A DNA stretch of 64,000 nucleotides from Gordonia rubripertincta (lineage in GTDB: Bacteria > Actinomycetota > Actinomycetes > Mycobacteriales > Mycobacteriaceae): the NCBI RefSeq assembly GCF_038024875.1, contig NZ_CP136136.1, positions 1,860,001 through 1,924,000 of the forward strand. Reading direction: 5' to 3'. The position numbers and the translations under genes were made by a program. The notes beneath the pieces were generated by a model. That model ran no database searches. It was not told where the DNA came from and was given only the letters and a program-made list of their open reading frames with translations. Within the stretch, counting starts at the first letter, position 1. Each line of letters begins with the position of its first letter. Shown here in pieces: positions 24,753-33,967 of the stretch.

Positions 24753-25896
24753 TCACCGGCGGTTCGCGGCCAACTCCACGGCGCGTTCGAACGCTCGGAC
24801 GCGATGCCGGGCCACGTCGTAGCCGGTGCGGGCGAGCAAGGCGTCGCGGAATTGGGGTGTTGAACCGGCCTGCGATCCCGGCCCACCAGGGCTTGTGGCT
24901 CCGGGGCAGATCGGCGAGCAACCGGTCGGAGGCGATGGTGAAGACCGGTGCGAGCCTGAGGTAGTCGGGCCGGAACTCGCGGAGGTCGCGGTCGGGATAG
25001 CGGTCGAGATGCACTTGCGCGAGCGCACGCGGCAAGTCCGCCTCGATGTGTGCCGACACCCCGGCAAGGAGTCCCTCCATCACCGGCAGATGTGGCTTCT
25101 CCGGGTTGACGATCTCGCAGGTTGACCACGCGATCTGCCACGGTTCCTCGACGTCGCCGCCGCTTCGGTAGGCGTGCAGATTGCGGGCGAAGTAGTCGTG
25201 GAAGACCGGGATGATCGCGAGAACCCAATCGGGGTGGGTCAATCCCAGTTCGAGACGTCCGGTGGCCGCGTCGATCATCGTCTCGGTCACGTACTGGTAG
25301 ACGCGGGCGAACCACTGCTTCGGGTCGTCGGAGCCGGCGAGGTCATCGGCGATCTGTTGCTGTAGGTCGCGGATCGCGAGTGCGGAGGCCACCAGGTCGT
25401 CGAGGTCGTCGGGTTCGCGGCGGGGGTGGGTGCTCGGGGGAATGAGCGGCGCGTCGTCGAGCTCGGTGGCGATTGTCGCCATGACCTCGAGGGACCGTTG
25501 TACCTCGCCGCGGATCTTGCGGGCCATGACATGCGACAGCACGCCGGGAAAGAGTGTCATGTGGACGGTCCAATGCACCTCGACGCCATCGGAGGTCTCG
25601 ACGAGTTCCTGATGACCGTGGTGGTCCACCAAGAGGGGGCCGCCGTCATACACGCGATACCTGAATGTGGTTGGAAATTCCGCATCTTCGATGACTTCGC
25701 GCAGCTTGGCCCGGCCTCCCGGGAGCGTCACCATGCGTAGTGCGCCCGGGGTGTCGAACCGATCCTGCGGTCCGCTGGACAGTGGGCTGATCGGTGCCGA
25801 CGACCACCGGCACATCTGGTCGGGATCGGTCAGCAGATTCCACGCGGCCGCGGGACTGCAGTGGAGTTTCTGGCGAAGGGTGAAGCCGGCGGTCAT
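24753..25896 (-). CDS. SRPBCC domain fused to DUF5995-like domain, frame broken by one extra G
   Basis: An N-terminal polyketide-cyclase/SRPBCC-like lipid-binding domain (about residues 1-145, starting FTLRQKLHCSPAAAWNLLTDPDQM) is followed by a helical region resembling DUF5995 (TETMIDAATGRLELG, FHDYFARNLHAY, KPWWAGIAGRFNT). The last 35 residues are in another frame. Removing one base from the C run at 24854-24857 gives G-R-F-N-T-Q-F-R-D-A-L-L-A-R and a 380-residue protein ending at 24753; the unrepaired frame runs on to 24736 with arginine-rich nonsense. It overlaps the oxygenase gene by four bases (ATGA), so the two are co-translated. Substrate unknown; probably a hydrophobic molecule handled with the oxygenase. 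Confidence 0.72.
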
Positions 25897-27122
25897 GCGA
25901 CGGTCTCCAGGTGGCCGGTATCTGCGGCGTCGTAGCGGGTCGACATGATGTTTCCGAGGTCGATGCCGAGTTGTGTGGTGACGCGGTGCAATTCACGGTT
26001 GGCGACCGTCCGCTCGGAGCCGAGCAGGCCGGCGCCGCGCGCCATCTCCCGGGAACGCACGACCGGTCTCGCCAGGGCCACCAGGTGATGTAGCGGCGTG
26101 GACCGCAAACCCATTGCGGCAGCGACCTCGTCGTCGACCCAGCGGGTCGACACCGAGGCGAACAGCGTACGGAGGAACGGTCGCGACAACCGGTGTACGG
26201 CGTTGTTGAGTGGTTTGGGGAGCCGGAGATCCGTCCGGTATCCGTCGTCGAGGAGAGCCTGGACGAGCAGCTTGGACTCTTCCGGTGGGGTCAGGTGGAA
26301 TTCGCGCCCGATGTGGTCCGTTCGGCGGGCGTCGGCGAAGCTCGTCGGGAGCCGGTGCTCGTCGACGCCCATCACCCAGCCGATCCATCGCCACAGGTGG
26401 GTGATCGCCTCGAGTTCGGCTCGAGAGTAGTGAATTCCGAGATCCTTGGCGACCCGGAGCGGCAGGACGAGGAAGCCGGCAGTGATCGTCAGCTGTGAGT
26501 ACGTCTGGTTGATCGGAACGCCCCACCGTTCGTCGTCCCACTTTTCGGCTGTCCGCAGGTGGTGGCGAACGATGGCGTGCACCAAGCGGATTCGCAGTGT
26601 CTGAGACCAACCGGGTTTGCCGGGTTCCATCATTCCGGGTGCCGTGGCGAGGGTGACCCACCGTCCGGTGGCGACGACGCGGTCCCAGGTGCCTTCGGTG
26701 AATCGACCGGTCTCCACCAAGGGGCGGGTGAATCCACGGGCCTGATAGCCGTAGATCAGCGACTGGTACAAGGTGCTCGACTGCAGCGAACCGAAACGCC
26801 ACCACGCCTCGGCGCCGGCGCGTGCGACGGCCGGGTCGAACCACGGTGGCGTGTGCGAGGCCTGGTCGAGGACGCGCCGCAGGGCGGGTGGGGCGTCGGC
26901 GCCCGAGGACGGATCGTCGACGGCGGCGATGATCTGAGACCACGACCATCCCTCGCCGGAGAGCATCTCGGCGATGGCGGCGTCGGCGGCTGGGTCGCCC
27001 ACCATCAAACCGTCGGCCATCGCATCGACCTGTTCCGGATGGGCGGACCTCACCTCCGCCCAGTTTCGGGCGCCGGTGATCGAGGCGGCGCGTTGCGGGG
27101 TGACAGTGCTCACGGCGTTCAT
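25893..27122 (-). CDS. Oxygenase MpaB/latex-clearing protein family (DUF2236)
   Basis: A 409-residue protein of the MpaB/Lcp catalytic-domain family, heme b oxygenases that include rubber-cleaving Lcp. Recognisable segments are GSLQSSTLYQSLIYGYQARGF, the RIRLVHAIVRHHL helix (family R-x-R-x-x-H-A-x-x-R) and RWIGWVMGVDEHRLP. Unlike secreted Lcp proteins there is no signal peptide, so it is probably intracellular. The start ATG directly abuts a perfect palindrome and has no ribosome site, so either the message is leaderless or translation starts later (GTG at codon 4). A TetR gene lies 33 bases upstream on the same strand. Confidence 0.82.
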   Translation of the reverse strand: MNAVSTVTPQRAASITGARNWAEVRSAHPEQVDAMADGLMVGDPAADAAIAEMLSGEGWSWSQIIAAVDDPSSGADAPPALRRVLDQASHTPPWFDPAVARAGAEAWWRFGSLQSSTLYQSLIYGYQARGFTRPLVETGRFTEGTWDRVVATGRWVTLATAPGMMEPGKPGWSQTLRIRLVHAIVRHHLRTAEKWDDERWGVPINQTYSQLTITAGFLVLPLRVAKDLGIHYSRAELEAITHLWRWIGWVMGVDEHRLPTSFADARRTDHIGREFHLTPPEESKLLVQALLDDGYRTDLRLPKPLNNAVHRLSRPFLRTLFASVSTRWVDDEVAAAMGLRSTPLHHLVALARPVVRSREMARGAGLLGSERTVANRELHRVTTQLGIDLGNIMSTRYDAADTGHLETVA

Positions 27123-27141
27123 AAAAGACAGTGTGTCTTTT
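27123..27141. promoter_or_regulatory. Perfect palindrome, probable TetR operator
   Basis: AAAAGACA-GTG-TGTCTTTT, a perfect 8-bp inverted repeat with a 3-base centre. It lies between the TetR stop and the oxygenase start and touches the start codon. Low GC content argues against a terminator, so an operator for the adjacent TetR protein is the simplest reading. Confidence 0.65.
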
Positions 27142-27154
27142 TACTGGGTCGCGG

Positions 27155-27784
27155 TCAAGGGTTGCGGGTGTTCGCCCTGCCGTCGACCCCTTCGAAACCG
27201 GACCAGATGAGGAGATGGAGGTGATCGACCAGCGTCGACCGCGGAATCGACCGGTTGCGTGACCACCAGTTCACCGTCGACGAGACCGCGCCCACGAGCG
27301 CGTGCGCCCAGGATTCGGCCGGGGCGTCGTCGCCACCACGTGCGCGGAAACCCGCGCGCAGGATCTCGGCGATCGCGCTGACCACGGCCCCGGACTCCCC
27401 GCCGGCGGACTGGTCGAGCCGGCCGGTGAGGAGCTGGGCAAGTTGCGGTTCGGTGTCGAACCATTCCGCCAGGATGTCGATGGCGGCGCGCGTCTGATCG
27501 GCGGGTTCGACGGTTCCGCTGACCACGACGGTGAGCTTCTCCACGATCTTGCGCGCATGCCGCGCCGCCAGTGCGGTCATGAGCGCGTCCCGGTCGGCGA
27601 ACGCCGCGTACACCGCCGACCGGGTGAGTCCGGCCGCCTTGGCGACCTCGGCGAGCCCGACCTCCGCTCCGGAACTGTGGATTGCGGCCTCGGCCGCGTC
27701 GAGCAGGTCCTCTCGACGGGCGTCGAGGTCCACCGGCGGGCCCGGTGGGCGGCCTCGACCGCGTCGTGCCGGTTCTGTAGTCAT
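27155..27784 (-). CDS. TetR-family transcriptional regulator
   Basis: A 209-residue regulator. The N-terminal helix-turn-helix is visible as EVGLAEVAKAAGLTRSAVYAAFADRDAL (about residues 40-67) behind an Arg/Pro-rich tail. The C-terminal ligand domain is hydrophobic with no assigned ligand. It is upstream of and co-oriented with the oxygenase and DUF5995 genes, with a palindrome in the 33-base gap, so it probably controls these two genes. Confidence 0.88.
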   Translation of the reverse strand: MTTEPARRGRGRPPGPPVDLDARREDLLDAAEAAIHSSGAEVGLAEVAKAAGLTRSAVYAAFADRDALMTALAARHARKIVEKLTVVVSGTVEPADQTRAAIDILAEWFDTEPQLAQLLTGRLDQSAGGESGAVVSAIAEILRAGFRARGGDDAPAESWAHALVGAVSSTVNWWSRNRSIPRSTLVDHLHLLIWSGFEGVDGRANTRNP

Positions 27785-27842
27785 GTCCGCCCCAGGTTAC
27801 GACGGGAGGATGCGATGAGGGTCGTGAGCCGGGATGCCCGGG

Positions 27843-28325
27843 TCAGCGCAGATGCGTCAGATCGGTGACCGCCACGCCTGCGTCGGACCAGCGGGCCCGG
27901 ACCTCGCCCAGGCGTGAATCGGAGGTCGACAGGATCACCGCGAAGGTGCGTCCCTCTCCCCGGTACTCGTCGCGGTAGAACTCGACGGACTGCGCGAACC
28001 ACGTGAAGCCCGTGTCGTCGGAATTCAGCAACCGATGCGCGTGGCTGATGTGGACGACGATCACAGGCGGGACGCCTCCCTCGTCGCCGGGGGTGGCGAG
28101 GTCTCGCATGCAGTCGTCGAAGGCGTCCTTGTTGCGCCCGAAGTGGTCCGGGAAATCCCAGACGCGGGCAAACGAGGTGTAGAGGCCGCCGAGAGTGGTC
28201 GCGGTGGTGCCGCTGACCGTGCGCATGCGGGTGTCGGGCCCGAGATCGGGAAGTCTCGGCGCGGTGGTGACGGCGACGGCGGGGCCGCCCTGGCCTGCGC
28301 CGGACAGGAACTCGCTGAGGGTCAT
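27843..28325 (-). CDS. Barstar-like RNase inhibitor (immunity protein)
   Basis: A 160-residue barstar-family protein. The segment FPDHFGRNKDAFDDCMRDL (about residues 78-96) corresponds to the barstar helix whose aspartates plug the barnase active site. VIVVHISHAHRLL and TFAVIL follow as core strands. Its ATG overlaps the RNase stop by four bases, so toxin and inhibitor are made together. It protects the cell against the co-encoded RNase. Confidence 0.86.
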   Translation of the reverse strand: MTLSEFLSGAGQGGPAVAVTTAPRLPDLGPDTRMRTVSGTTATTLGGLYTSFARVWDFPDHFGRNKDAFDDCMRDLATPGDEGGVPPVIVVHISHAHRLLNSDDTGFTWFAQSVEFYRDEYRGEGRTFAVILSTSDSRLGEVRARWSDAGVAVTDLTHLR

Positions 28326-28843
28326 GACGGTCCTCGAATCAGGATGAACGACCGGTAGTGATCGGCTGTGTACCAGGCGGTTCCGTCGCTGCCGGTGACG
28401 ATCCGCTCGGCGTCCCGGCCGCGACCGGGCTCCTTGGAGTTGACGTCCCATTCCCGGTAGGCGACCCGGCGGCCGTCGACGTCCGTGACCGGCAGACGAC
28501 GCTCGTTGTTACGGAAGGTGATTCCGCCCTTGGTCCCCGGTGCGCGGGCCGCCTCCGGCCACTCACCGGCGTCGATGAGGGCGAGCGTGCGCGTGACGTG
28601 CGCAGGTACCGCAGCGGGCGTCGGCGTCTTCGCCGTGGTCTCGGCGGCCGAGGTTCGGACCGTCGAACTCTTCGACGAGACCGAACCTGTGGAGACAGGC
28701 TCGTCGGTCCCGGAGTCGCTGCCGCCGTTGATGAACCAGGTGATCGAGAACACCAGCGCGATGACGACGAGAGCGGCGGTGGTGATCGCGGCCTGCCGAC
28801 GGCGTCGGGCGACGGTCGGCGTCGAGCGTGAACGGCTGGGCAT
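28322..28843 (-). CDS. Barnase-like (N1/T1-type) ribonuclease, membrane-anchored or secreted
   Basis: A 173-residue protein with a basic N-terminus, one membrane/signal segment (about residues 20-42), a Ser/Thr-rich linker and a C-terminal guanyl-specific RNase domain. The catalytic residues seen in barnase are present: Glu in YREWDVN, Arg in AERIVTG and His in ADHYRSF. No clear signal-peptidase site is visible, so it may be an uncleaved anchor. It overlaps the GNAT stop upstream by one base and the barstar start downstream by four. The RNase/inhibitor pair interrupts an otherwise conserved xthA-GNAT-def arrangement. Confidence 0.87.
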   Translation of the reverse strand: MPSRSRSTPTVARRRRQAAITTAALVVIALVFSITWFINGGSDSGTDEPVSTGSVSSKSSTVRTSAAETTAKTPTPAAVPAHVTRTLALIDAGEWPEAARAPGTKGGITFRNNERRLPVTDVDGRRVAYREWDVNSKEPGRGRDAERIVTGSDGTAWYTADHYRSFILIRGPS

Positions 28844-29856
28844 CAGTGGTCTCCGGGCGCGGGAGTGTCGAGCATGACGTAGCGGTAGCTGTGGTGCAGG
28901 CCGAAGCCGAGCCGGCGGTACCAGGCTCCGGCGAGACGGTTGGTCGTCTCGACCTGCAGATAGGCGTGATCGGCGCCGTGCTCGGCCCCCCACGCAACCA
29001 GCTCCGCGAGGATCTGTGAGGACAACCCCGTCCGGCGTCGCTCCGGCTCGGTCCACAGCGCCGACAATCCCAGCCATCGTCGGCCGTCGGGGGATTCGGT
29101 GACCACGCCGCGACCGATCGCGACGGCCGCCGACGACTCGGCGGCGCGGATCGCGGCGAAGACCGGCGGCCCGTCACCGGCGGTCACCACCTGCCGCACG
29201 GAGCCGGTGTCGTCGCCGGCGCGGTGCCCGGTGTAGGCGGCCAGCCAGTCGGTGTCCGGCCGATTGGCGAGACGGACCGCGTCGGAACGGGCCCCGGCCA
29301 GCCGTTCCTTCAACGGCGCCACGGCGGAGGTGAGCATCTGCACCTCGAGGTCCTCGGTGCCTCCGACGGTGGCGGCCTTCAGCAGACGCTCGGGGAGCGC
29401 GAGGAGGGGCGGAAGGTCTCGTTCGGCGTACCACTGCGTGATCCGGGCGAGCGTCGTCGCATCCGGGTGGGCTGACATGTCCAACGGGATGGCGGAATTC
29501 GCACGGCGGCTGAACCCGTGTCCGGCGCGCACGAACCACCCGGCGATCCACGCGGTCTCCACGCCCGGCCACGATCGGGCGGCGACGCTTTCCAGTGCGC
29601 GGATCTCCTTGTTACGCACTGGTCTCGCCGAGAGCAGCTTCACCGAGGTGATGGCGGCGGCCGGGATCGACACCACCTCACCGTCGCGTTCGAGGCGGAG
29701 CGGATCGGTGTCGTCGAGCAGGACGCCGGTGACATCCGATTGCGCCGCATCGGGATTGCCGCGCCAGTCGGCGGGCGTCGCCTCACCGAGCAGATAGCGC
29801 ACCACGACGCGGTCGCCGATCACGGCGCCCGAATTCGTGGTGTGCAGTTGGGACAC
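28843..29856 (-). CDS. GNAT-family acetyltransferase (Rv0428c-like)
   Basis: A 337-residue protein with an N-terminal small beta domain (about 1-75) and a C-terminal GNAT domain. The acetyl-CoA site is visible around LWTEPERRRTGLSSQILAEL and NRLAGAWYRRLGFGLHHSYRY. Position next to def matches the mycobacterial Rv0428c-Rv0429c arrangement. Substrate unknown. GTG start. Confidence 0.83.
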   Translation of the reverse strand: MSQLHTTNSGAVIGDRVVVRYLLGEATPADWRGNPDAAQSDVTGVLLDDTDPLRLERDGEVVSIPAAAITSVKLLSARPVRNKEIRALESVAARSWPGVETAWIAGWFVRAGHGFSRRANSAIPLDMSAHPDATTLARITQWYAERDLPPLLALPERLLKAATVGGTEDLEVQMLTSAVAPLKERLAGARSDAVRLANRPDTDWLAAYTGHRAGDDTGSVRQVVTAGDGPPVFAAIRAAESSAAVAIGRGVVTESPDGRRWLGLSALWTEPERRRTGLSSQILAELVAWGAEHGADHAYLQVETTNRLAGAWYRRLGFGLHHSYRYVMLDTPAPGDH

Positions 29857-29886
29857 TGTCGTCCGGTGTGGCCCGTTCAGTGGCGG

Positions 29887-30501
29887 TCAGTCTTCGTCGT
29901 CATCGTCGTCGTGCCCGAAGGGGTCGGCGACGGCGCCCGGCAGCCAGGTCAGTCCCGGGACTCCCCACTTGTTGCGCTTGATGGCCTTCTTCGCGGCACG
30001 CGCATTACGGCCGACGAGCACGTCGACGTAGAGGAAACCGTCGAGGTGACCGACCTCGTGCTGCAGCATCCGGGCGAAGAAGCCGTTGCCCTCGATGACG
30101 ACCTCGGCGCCGGTGCGGTCCACGCCGGTGACGCGCGCCCAGTCGGCGCGGCCGGTGGGGAACTGCTCACCCGGCACCGACAGGCAACCCTCGTCGTTGT
30201 CGTCGGGGTCGGGCATGGTCTCGGGGATCTCGGAGGTCTCGAGGACCGGGTTGATCACCTCGCCGCGGCGGCGGGTCGCCATGCGGTCGCCGTCGGGGCA
30301 GTCGTAGACGAACATGCGGGACCCGACCCCGACCTGGTTGGCGGCCAGTCCGACGCCGTGGGCGGCGTCCATGGTGTCGAACATGTCGTCGAGGAGTGTG
30401 ATGACCTCCGGCGACGGACGGCCGTCCGCGTCGAGCGGGACCGGGGAGGTGGGCTGGTGCAGCACCGGCTCGCCCACGATGCAGATCGGGAGAATCGACA
30501 T
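29887..30501 (-). CDS. def: Peptide deformylase
   Basis: A 204-residue enzyme removing the N-formyl group from nascent proteins. All three metal-site motifs are visible: GVGLAANQVG, EGCLSVPG and QHEVGHLDG (HExxH). The C-terminus is an unusual acidic run of eight Asp/Glu. The ATG at 30501 has a GGGTG site; a GTG nine bases upstream is possible. Confidence 0.94.
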   Translation of the reverse strand: MSILPICIVGEPVLHQPTSPVPLDADGRPSPEVITLLDDMFDTMDAAHGVGLAANQVGVGSRMFVYDCPDGDRMATRRRGEVINPVLETSEIPETMPDPDDNDEGCLSVPGEQFPTGRADWARVTGVDRTGAEVVIEGNGFFARMLQHEVGHLDGFLYVDVLVGRNARAAKKAIKRNKWGVPGLTWLPGAVADPFGHDDDDDED

Positions 30502-30752
30502 GTCGATCACCCTATCGCTGCTCAGGGCGCCGGAACGACGCCGGGTACGGCGTCGTTCGACGGGGCGCGGATGCCCGTGCGTCGTGGCGAGTCACAGCAC
30601 GATCAGACGGCGTGACCGTGGTTAGATTGTCTCCGAACCACACCGTTGTGATTTGACGTCGTGGCCCGGTTGGCCGATTCGGATTCGGTCTATAGGTCCG
30701 GCACATCAGCGGCGGTGCGAGTGTCATCAGGTTTTATCGGTGAGGGAGTGAG

Positions 30753-31097
30753 ATGGACGGCGCAACCGCGCGTAGCCAGAACGACGGCGATCAACCCACC
30801 CCCGACAACGGAGCCCAGCTCGACCCGCATGAGGTCGGCGCAGACGGCTTGACGCGCAGGGAACACGACATCCTGGCCTTCGAGCGGCAGTGGTGGAAGT
30901 ACGCCGGTGCCAAGGAAGAAGCCATCAAGGAACTGTTCGGTCTGTCGGCGACCCGGTACTACCAGGTGCTCAACGCGCTGGTCGACCGTCCGGAGGCGCT
31001 GGCGGCGGATCCCATGCTCGTCAAGCGACTCCGCCGTCTCCGTGCGTCGCGCCAGAAGGCCCGCGCCGCGCGCCGTCTCGGCTTCGAGATCACCTGA
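30753..31097 (+). CDS. DUF3263 protein (Rv0430-like)
   Basis: A 114-residue small protein with the DUF3263 core LTRREHDILAFERQWWKYAGAKE followed by a helix-turn-helix-like FGLSATRYYQVLNALVDRP and a basic C-terminus. Probably DNA binding. The ATG follows GAGGGAG. It is divergent from def, with about 250 bases between them, and is in the same order as Rv0430. Confidence 0.85.
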   Translation: MDGATARSQNDGDQPTPDNGAQLDPHEVGADGLTRREHDILAFERQWWKYAGAKEEAIKELFGLSATRYYQVLNALVDRPEALAADPMLVKRLRRLRASRQKARAARRLGFEIT

Positions 31098-31144
31098 GAC
31101 GCTGACCCCGGTCAGCCACCCGAGGTGCGTTAAGGTCGTCGGTG

Positions 31145-31630
31145 ATGAATGCAGACCGTGAGCCCAATCGCCTGCCGCTGCGCGCGGGGGCGATGATGCT
31201 CTTCGCAGTGGCCGTCGTCTTCATCGGGCTCGGCTGGCATTCCGCGGCGACGTCGGGAAGCGAACCCCAGGCCACCGAGACCACCGCGACCGCCACCCCG
31301 ACTCCCGCCTCCACCACCTCGTCGACCTCCGCCGTGACGACGACGAAGCGGGTGTGCGTGATCAACGCCGGCCAGGTGTCCGGACTCGCCTCGGATGTGA
31401 GTGACCTGCTGAAGGAGAAGGGCTACACGATGGCCCAGCCCGGCAACTACACCGCCGGCGGCTTCAGTGAGAACACGATCTTCTACGACTCGGACTCCGA
31501 CAAGGCCCAGGCCGAAGAACTCGCGGAGACTCTGGGCGGCACGGTCTCCGTCGAGGAACGCCCCAGTTCGTTCACCCGATGCAAGGGCGGTGTCCCGGTG
31601 ATCGTGGTGAACGCGGTCAGTGGATCGTGA
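31145..31630 (+). CDS. LytR_C-domain membrane protein (Rv0431-like)
   Basis: A 161-residue protein with one N-terminal membrane segment (about 15-35), a Thr/Ser/Ala-rich linker and a C-terminal LytR_C domain (VCVINAGQVSGLASDVSDLL to VPVIVVNAV). An adjacent GTG at 31142 is an alternative start. In M. tuberculosis the homologous VirR (Rv0431) affects envelope vesicle release. Confidence 0.82.
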   Translation: MNADREPNRLPLRAGAMMLFAVAVVFIGLGWHSAATSGSEPQATETTATATPTPASTTSSTSAVTTTKRVCVINAGQVSGLASDVSDLLKEKGYTMAQPGNYTAGGFSENTIFYDSDSDKAQAEELAETLGGTVSVEERPSSFTRCKGGVPVIVVNAVSGS

Positions 31631-31768
31631 CGCAGGCGGCCGGACTATCGTCAGAGCAATCGCACAACTTCAACCGCGCGCGGTGTAGTCGTCGCGCACC
31701 GTTGGGCCGACGCCCAGTGAACCGCCCCGAACCGGGCGCAGCCCCGGTGACAGTGATCAAGGAGTGAC

Positions 31769-32449
31769 ATGTCCGGACGTTCGAACATCACCGCGTCGCG
31801 CGCGCTCGCCGCGCTGGCTTCCGCGGGCCTGATCGGGCTGGCCCTGGCCGGTTGCAGCCCCGACCAGAACCCCACGGATGTCCCCGGCACGACGCCGCCG
31901 GTGGTCTCCGACAAGCCGCTGCCCCCGGGCGCCGCGGACAACGTCGACGGCGAGCCCAGCGGTCAGGTCGCGACCGCCGAGATCAAGGACACCTCCGGCA
32001 AGGTCGTCGGCGAGGCCACCTTCTCGGCCGAGTCCCAGGGCGACGGCCCGGTCACGGTCAGCGTGCGTGTCACCGACGGTGACCTCCCCGCCGGCTTCCA
32101 CGGCATGCACATCCACGAGAACGGCACCTGCGACGCCGGTTCCGGTGGGGCACAGGCCTTCACCTCGGCGGGCGGGCACCTGCAGGTCGACGGCAAGACC
32201 AGCCACCCCGCGAGCGGTGACCTGGTCTCGATCAACATCCTCGAAGACCACACGGGCCGTACCGTCACCACCACCGACGCGGTGAAGCTGGAGCAGATCT
32301 TCGGCAAGGCCATCATGATCCACGAGAAGCCCGACAACTTCGGCAACATCCCGGCCGACAAGTACCCGGGCGGACCGAAGGAAGACACGCTGAAGACCGG
32401 TGACGCCGGCTCCCGCATCGCCTGCGGCGTCATCGAAGAGAAGAGCTAG
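31769..32449 (+). CDS. sodC: Cu,Zn superoxide dismutase lipoprotein
   Basis: A 226-residue exported enzyme. It has a lipoprotein signal with lipobox ALAGC near residue 28, a spacer, then the SOD fold with copper ligands in HGMHIHENG, the GGHLQ histidine, and the C-terminal GDAGSRIACGVI containing the disulfide cysteine and active-site arginine. It detoxifies superoxide at the cell surface. The ATG follows AAGGAGTGAC. Order as in Rv0432. Confidence 0.94.
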   Translation: MSGRSNITASRALAALASAGLIGLALAGCSPDQNPTDVPGTTPPVVSDKPLPPGAADNVDGEPSGQVATAEIKDTSGKVVGEATFSAESQGDGPVTVSVRVTDGDLPAGFHGMHIHENGTCDAGSGGAQAFTSAGGHLQVDGKTSHPASGDLVSINILEDHTGRTVTTTDAVKLEQIFGKAIMIHEKPDNFGNIPADKYPGGPKEDTLKTGDAGSRIACGVIEEKS

Positions 32450-32481
32450 GACCCGCGATCCCTCAGGGAACGCGGCCGTCC

Positions 32482-33603
32482 ATGTCTCCGATCGAGTTCG
32501 ACGGATCGCCGACCCCGACGCTCGGGGTCGAGTGGGAATTCGCGCTGACCGACAAGGTCACCGGCGATCTGTCGAACTCGGCGGCAGCGCTCTTCGCATC
32601 GGTCGAGGAGCATCACCCCGAACGCCTGGGAAAGATCCACAAGGAGTTGCTCCGCAACACCGTCGAACTGGTGACCGGCATCTGCCGGACCACTGGTGAG
32701 GCGATCGCGGACCTCACCGACACGCTCGGGGTGGTCCGCGTGCTCACCGAGGAACTCGGCGTCGACCTCTACGGCGCCGGCACGCATCCCTTCGCCGAGT
32801 ACTCGACGCAGTTGCTGACCGAAGGTCACCGTTACGCCGAGCTCATCGAACGCACCCAGTGGTGGGGTCGGCAGATGCTCATCTGGGGCGTCCACGTCCA
32901 TGTCGGGATCAGCCACCGCGACAAGGTGCTCCCGATCCTCGACTCCCTGCTCAACTACTACCCGCACCTGCTGGCGCTGTCTTCGTCGTCGCCGATGTGG
33001 GCCGGTCAGGACACCGGCTACGCCAGCAACCGCGCGATGATGTTCCAGCAGCTCCCCACCGCGGGACTGCCGTTCCAGTTCGAGACGTGGGACCAGTTCG
33101 AGGCCTTTGTCGCCGACCAGAAGACGACCGGCATCATCGACCACCTCAACGAGATCCGCTGGGACATCCGCCCGTCGCCGCATCTCGGCACCATCGAGGT
33201 CCGCGTCTGCGACGGCATGACCAACCTCGACGAGCTCTCCGCGATCGTCGCACTGATCCACTGTCTCGTCGTCGACCTCGACCGCCGGTTCTCGGCGGGG
33301 GAGACCCTGCCGACGATGGCACCTTGGCTGGTCCAGGAGAACAAGTGGCGCGCAGCGCGATACGGCCTCGACGCCATAGTCATCCTCGACGGGCAGTGCC
33401 GGGAGGAACTCGTCACCGACGATCTGCACCGGCTGCTCGAACGCCTCCAGCCGATCGCACGCGACCTCGGCTGCGTCGACGAACTCGCCGGCGTGGAGCG
33501 CATCATCACGCAGGGCGCCAGCTATCAGCGGCAACGCGCCGTGTACCGCGACACCCACTCGATGCGCGATGTCGTCGCATCGGTTGTGGCCGAGCTGGAC
33601 TGA
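32482..33603 (+). CDS. Carboxylate-amine ligase YbdK family (glutamate-cysteine ligase type 2)
   Basis: A 373-residue ATP-dependent ligase, length typical of the family. Visible are PTLGVEWEFALTD at the N-terminus, ELVTGIC, GAGTHPFAEYS, HVHVGISHRDKVL and RPSPHLGTIEVRVCDG. It makes gamma-glutamyl-type amide bonds; glutamate-cysteine ligase activity is weak in known members. It follows sodC by 32 bases, as Rv0433 follows Rv0432. Confidence 0.9.
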   Translation: MSPIEFDGSPTPTLGVEWEFALTDKVTGDLSNSAAALFASVEEHHPERLGKIHKELLRNTVELVTGICRTTGEAIADLTDTLGVVRVLTEELGVDLYGAGTHPFAEYSTQLLTEGHRYAELIERTQWWGRQMLIWGVHVHVGISHRDKVLPILDSLLNYYPHLLALSSSSPMWAGQDTGYASNRAMMFQQLPTAGLPFQFETWDQFEAFVADQKTTGIIDHLNEIRWDIRPSPHLGTIEVRVCDGMTNLDELSAIVALIHCLVVDLDRRFSAGETLPTMAPWLVQENKWRAARYGLDAIVILDGQCREELVTDDLHRLLERLQPIARDLGCVDELAGVERIITQGASYQRQRAVYRDTHSMRDVVASVVAELD

Positions 33604-33634
33604 CCCTTCGATACGCCCCTCCGCTCAGGGAGCG

Positions 33635-33967
33635 TCAGTCCCGGTCGGGTGACTCCATGTCCCGCTCCTCCATGAGGCCGTCGCGGGCGCGCTGCTCCTG
33701 GTAGGCGAGGCGGCCGATCCGGTGTGCGACCACCGGTGCGGTGATCAGTGCGAAGAGCCCGGCGAGGATGAGCATCCCGCTGTCGACGTTGTCGCCGAGG
33801 CGGACCACCGCGCCGAGCAGGATCAGCAGCAGGCCGAAGGTCTGCGGCTTGGTGGCGGCGTGCATGCGGCTCAACGTGTCCGGGAACCGCACCAGGCCGA
33901 TGGCGGCGGTCACGGCCATGAGGCAGCCGGTGAGGATCAGCGTCCCACTGACGATATCCACGATCAT
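33635..33967 (-). CDS. mnhG: Na+/H+ antiporter subunit G
   Basis: A 110-residue membrane protein with three hydrophobic segments and the family's VRFPDTLSRMHAATKPQTFG motif between the first two. Last gene of the Mrp-type antiporter operon; its start overlaps the mnhF stop by four bases. Confidence 0.92.
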   Translation of the reverse strand: MIVDIVSGTLILTGCLMAVTAAIGLVRFPDTLSRMHAATKPQTFGLLLILLGAVVRLGDNVDSGMLILAGLFALITAPVVAHRIGRLAYQEQRARDGLMEERDMESPDRD

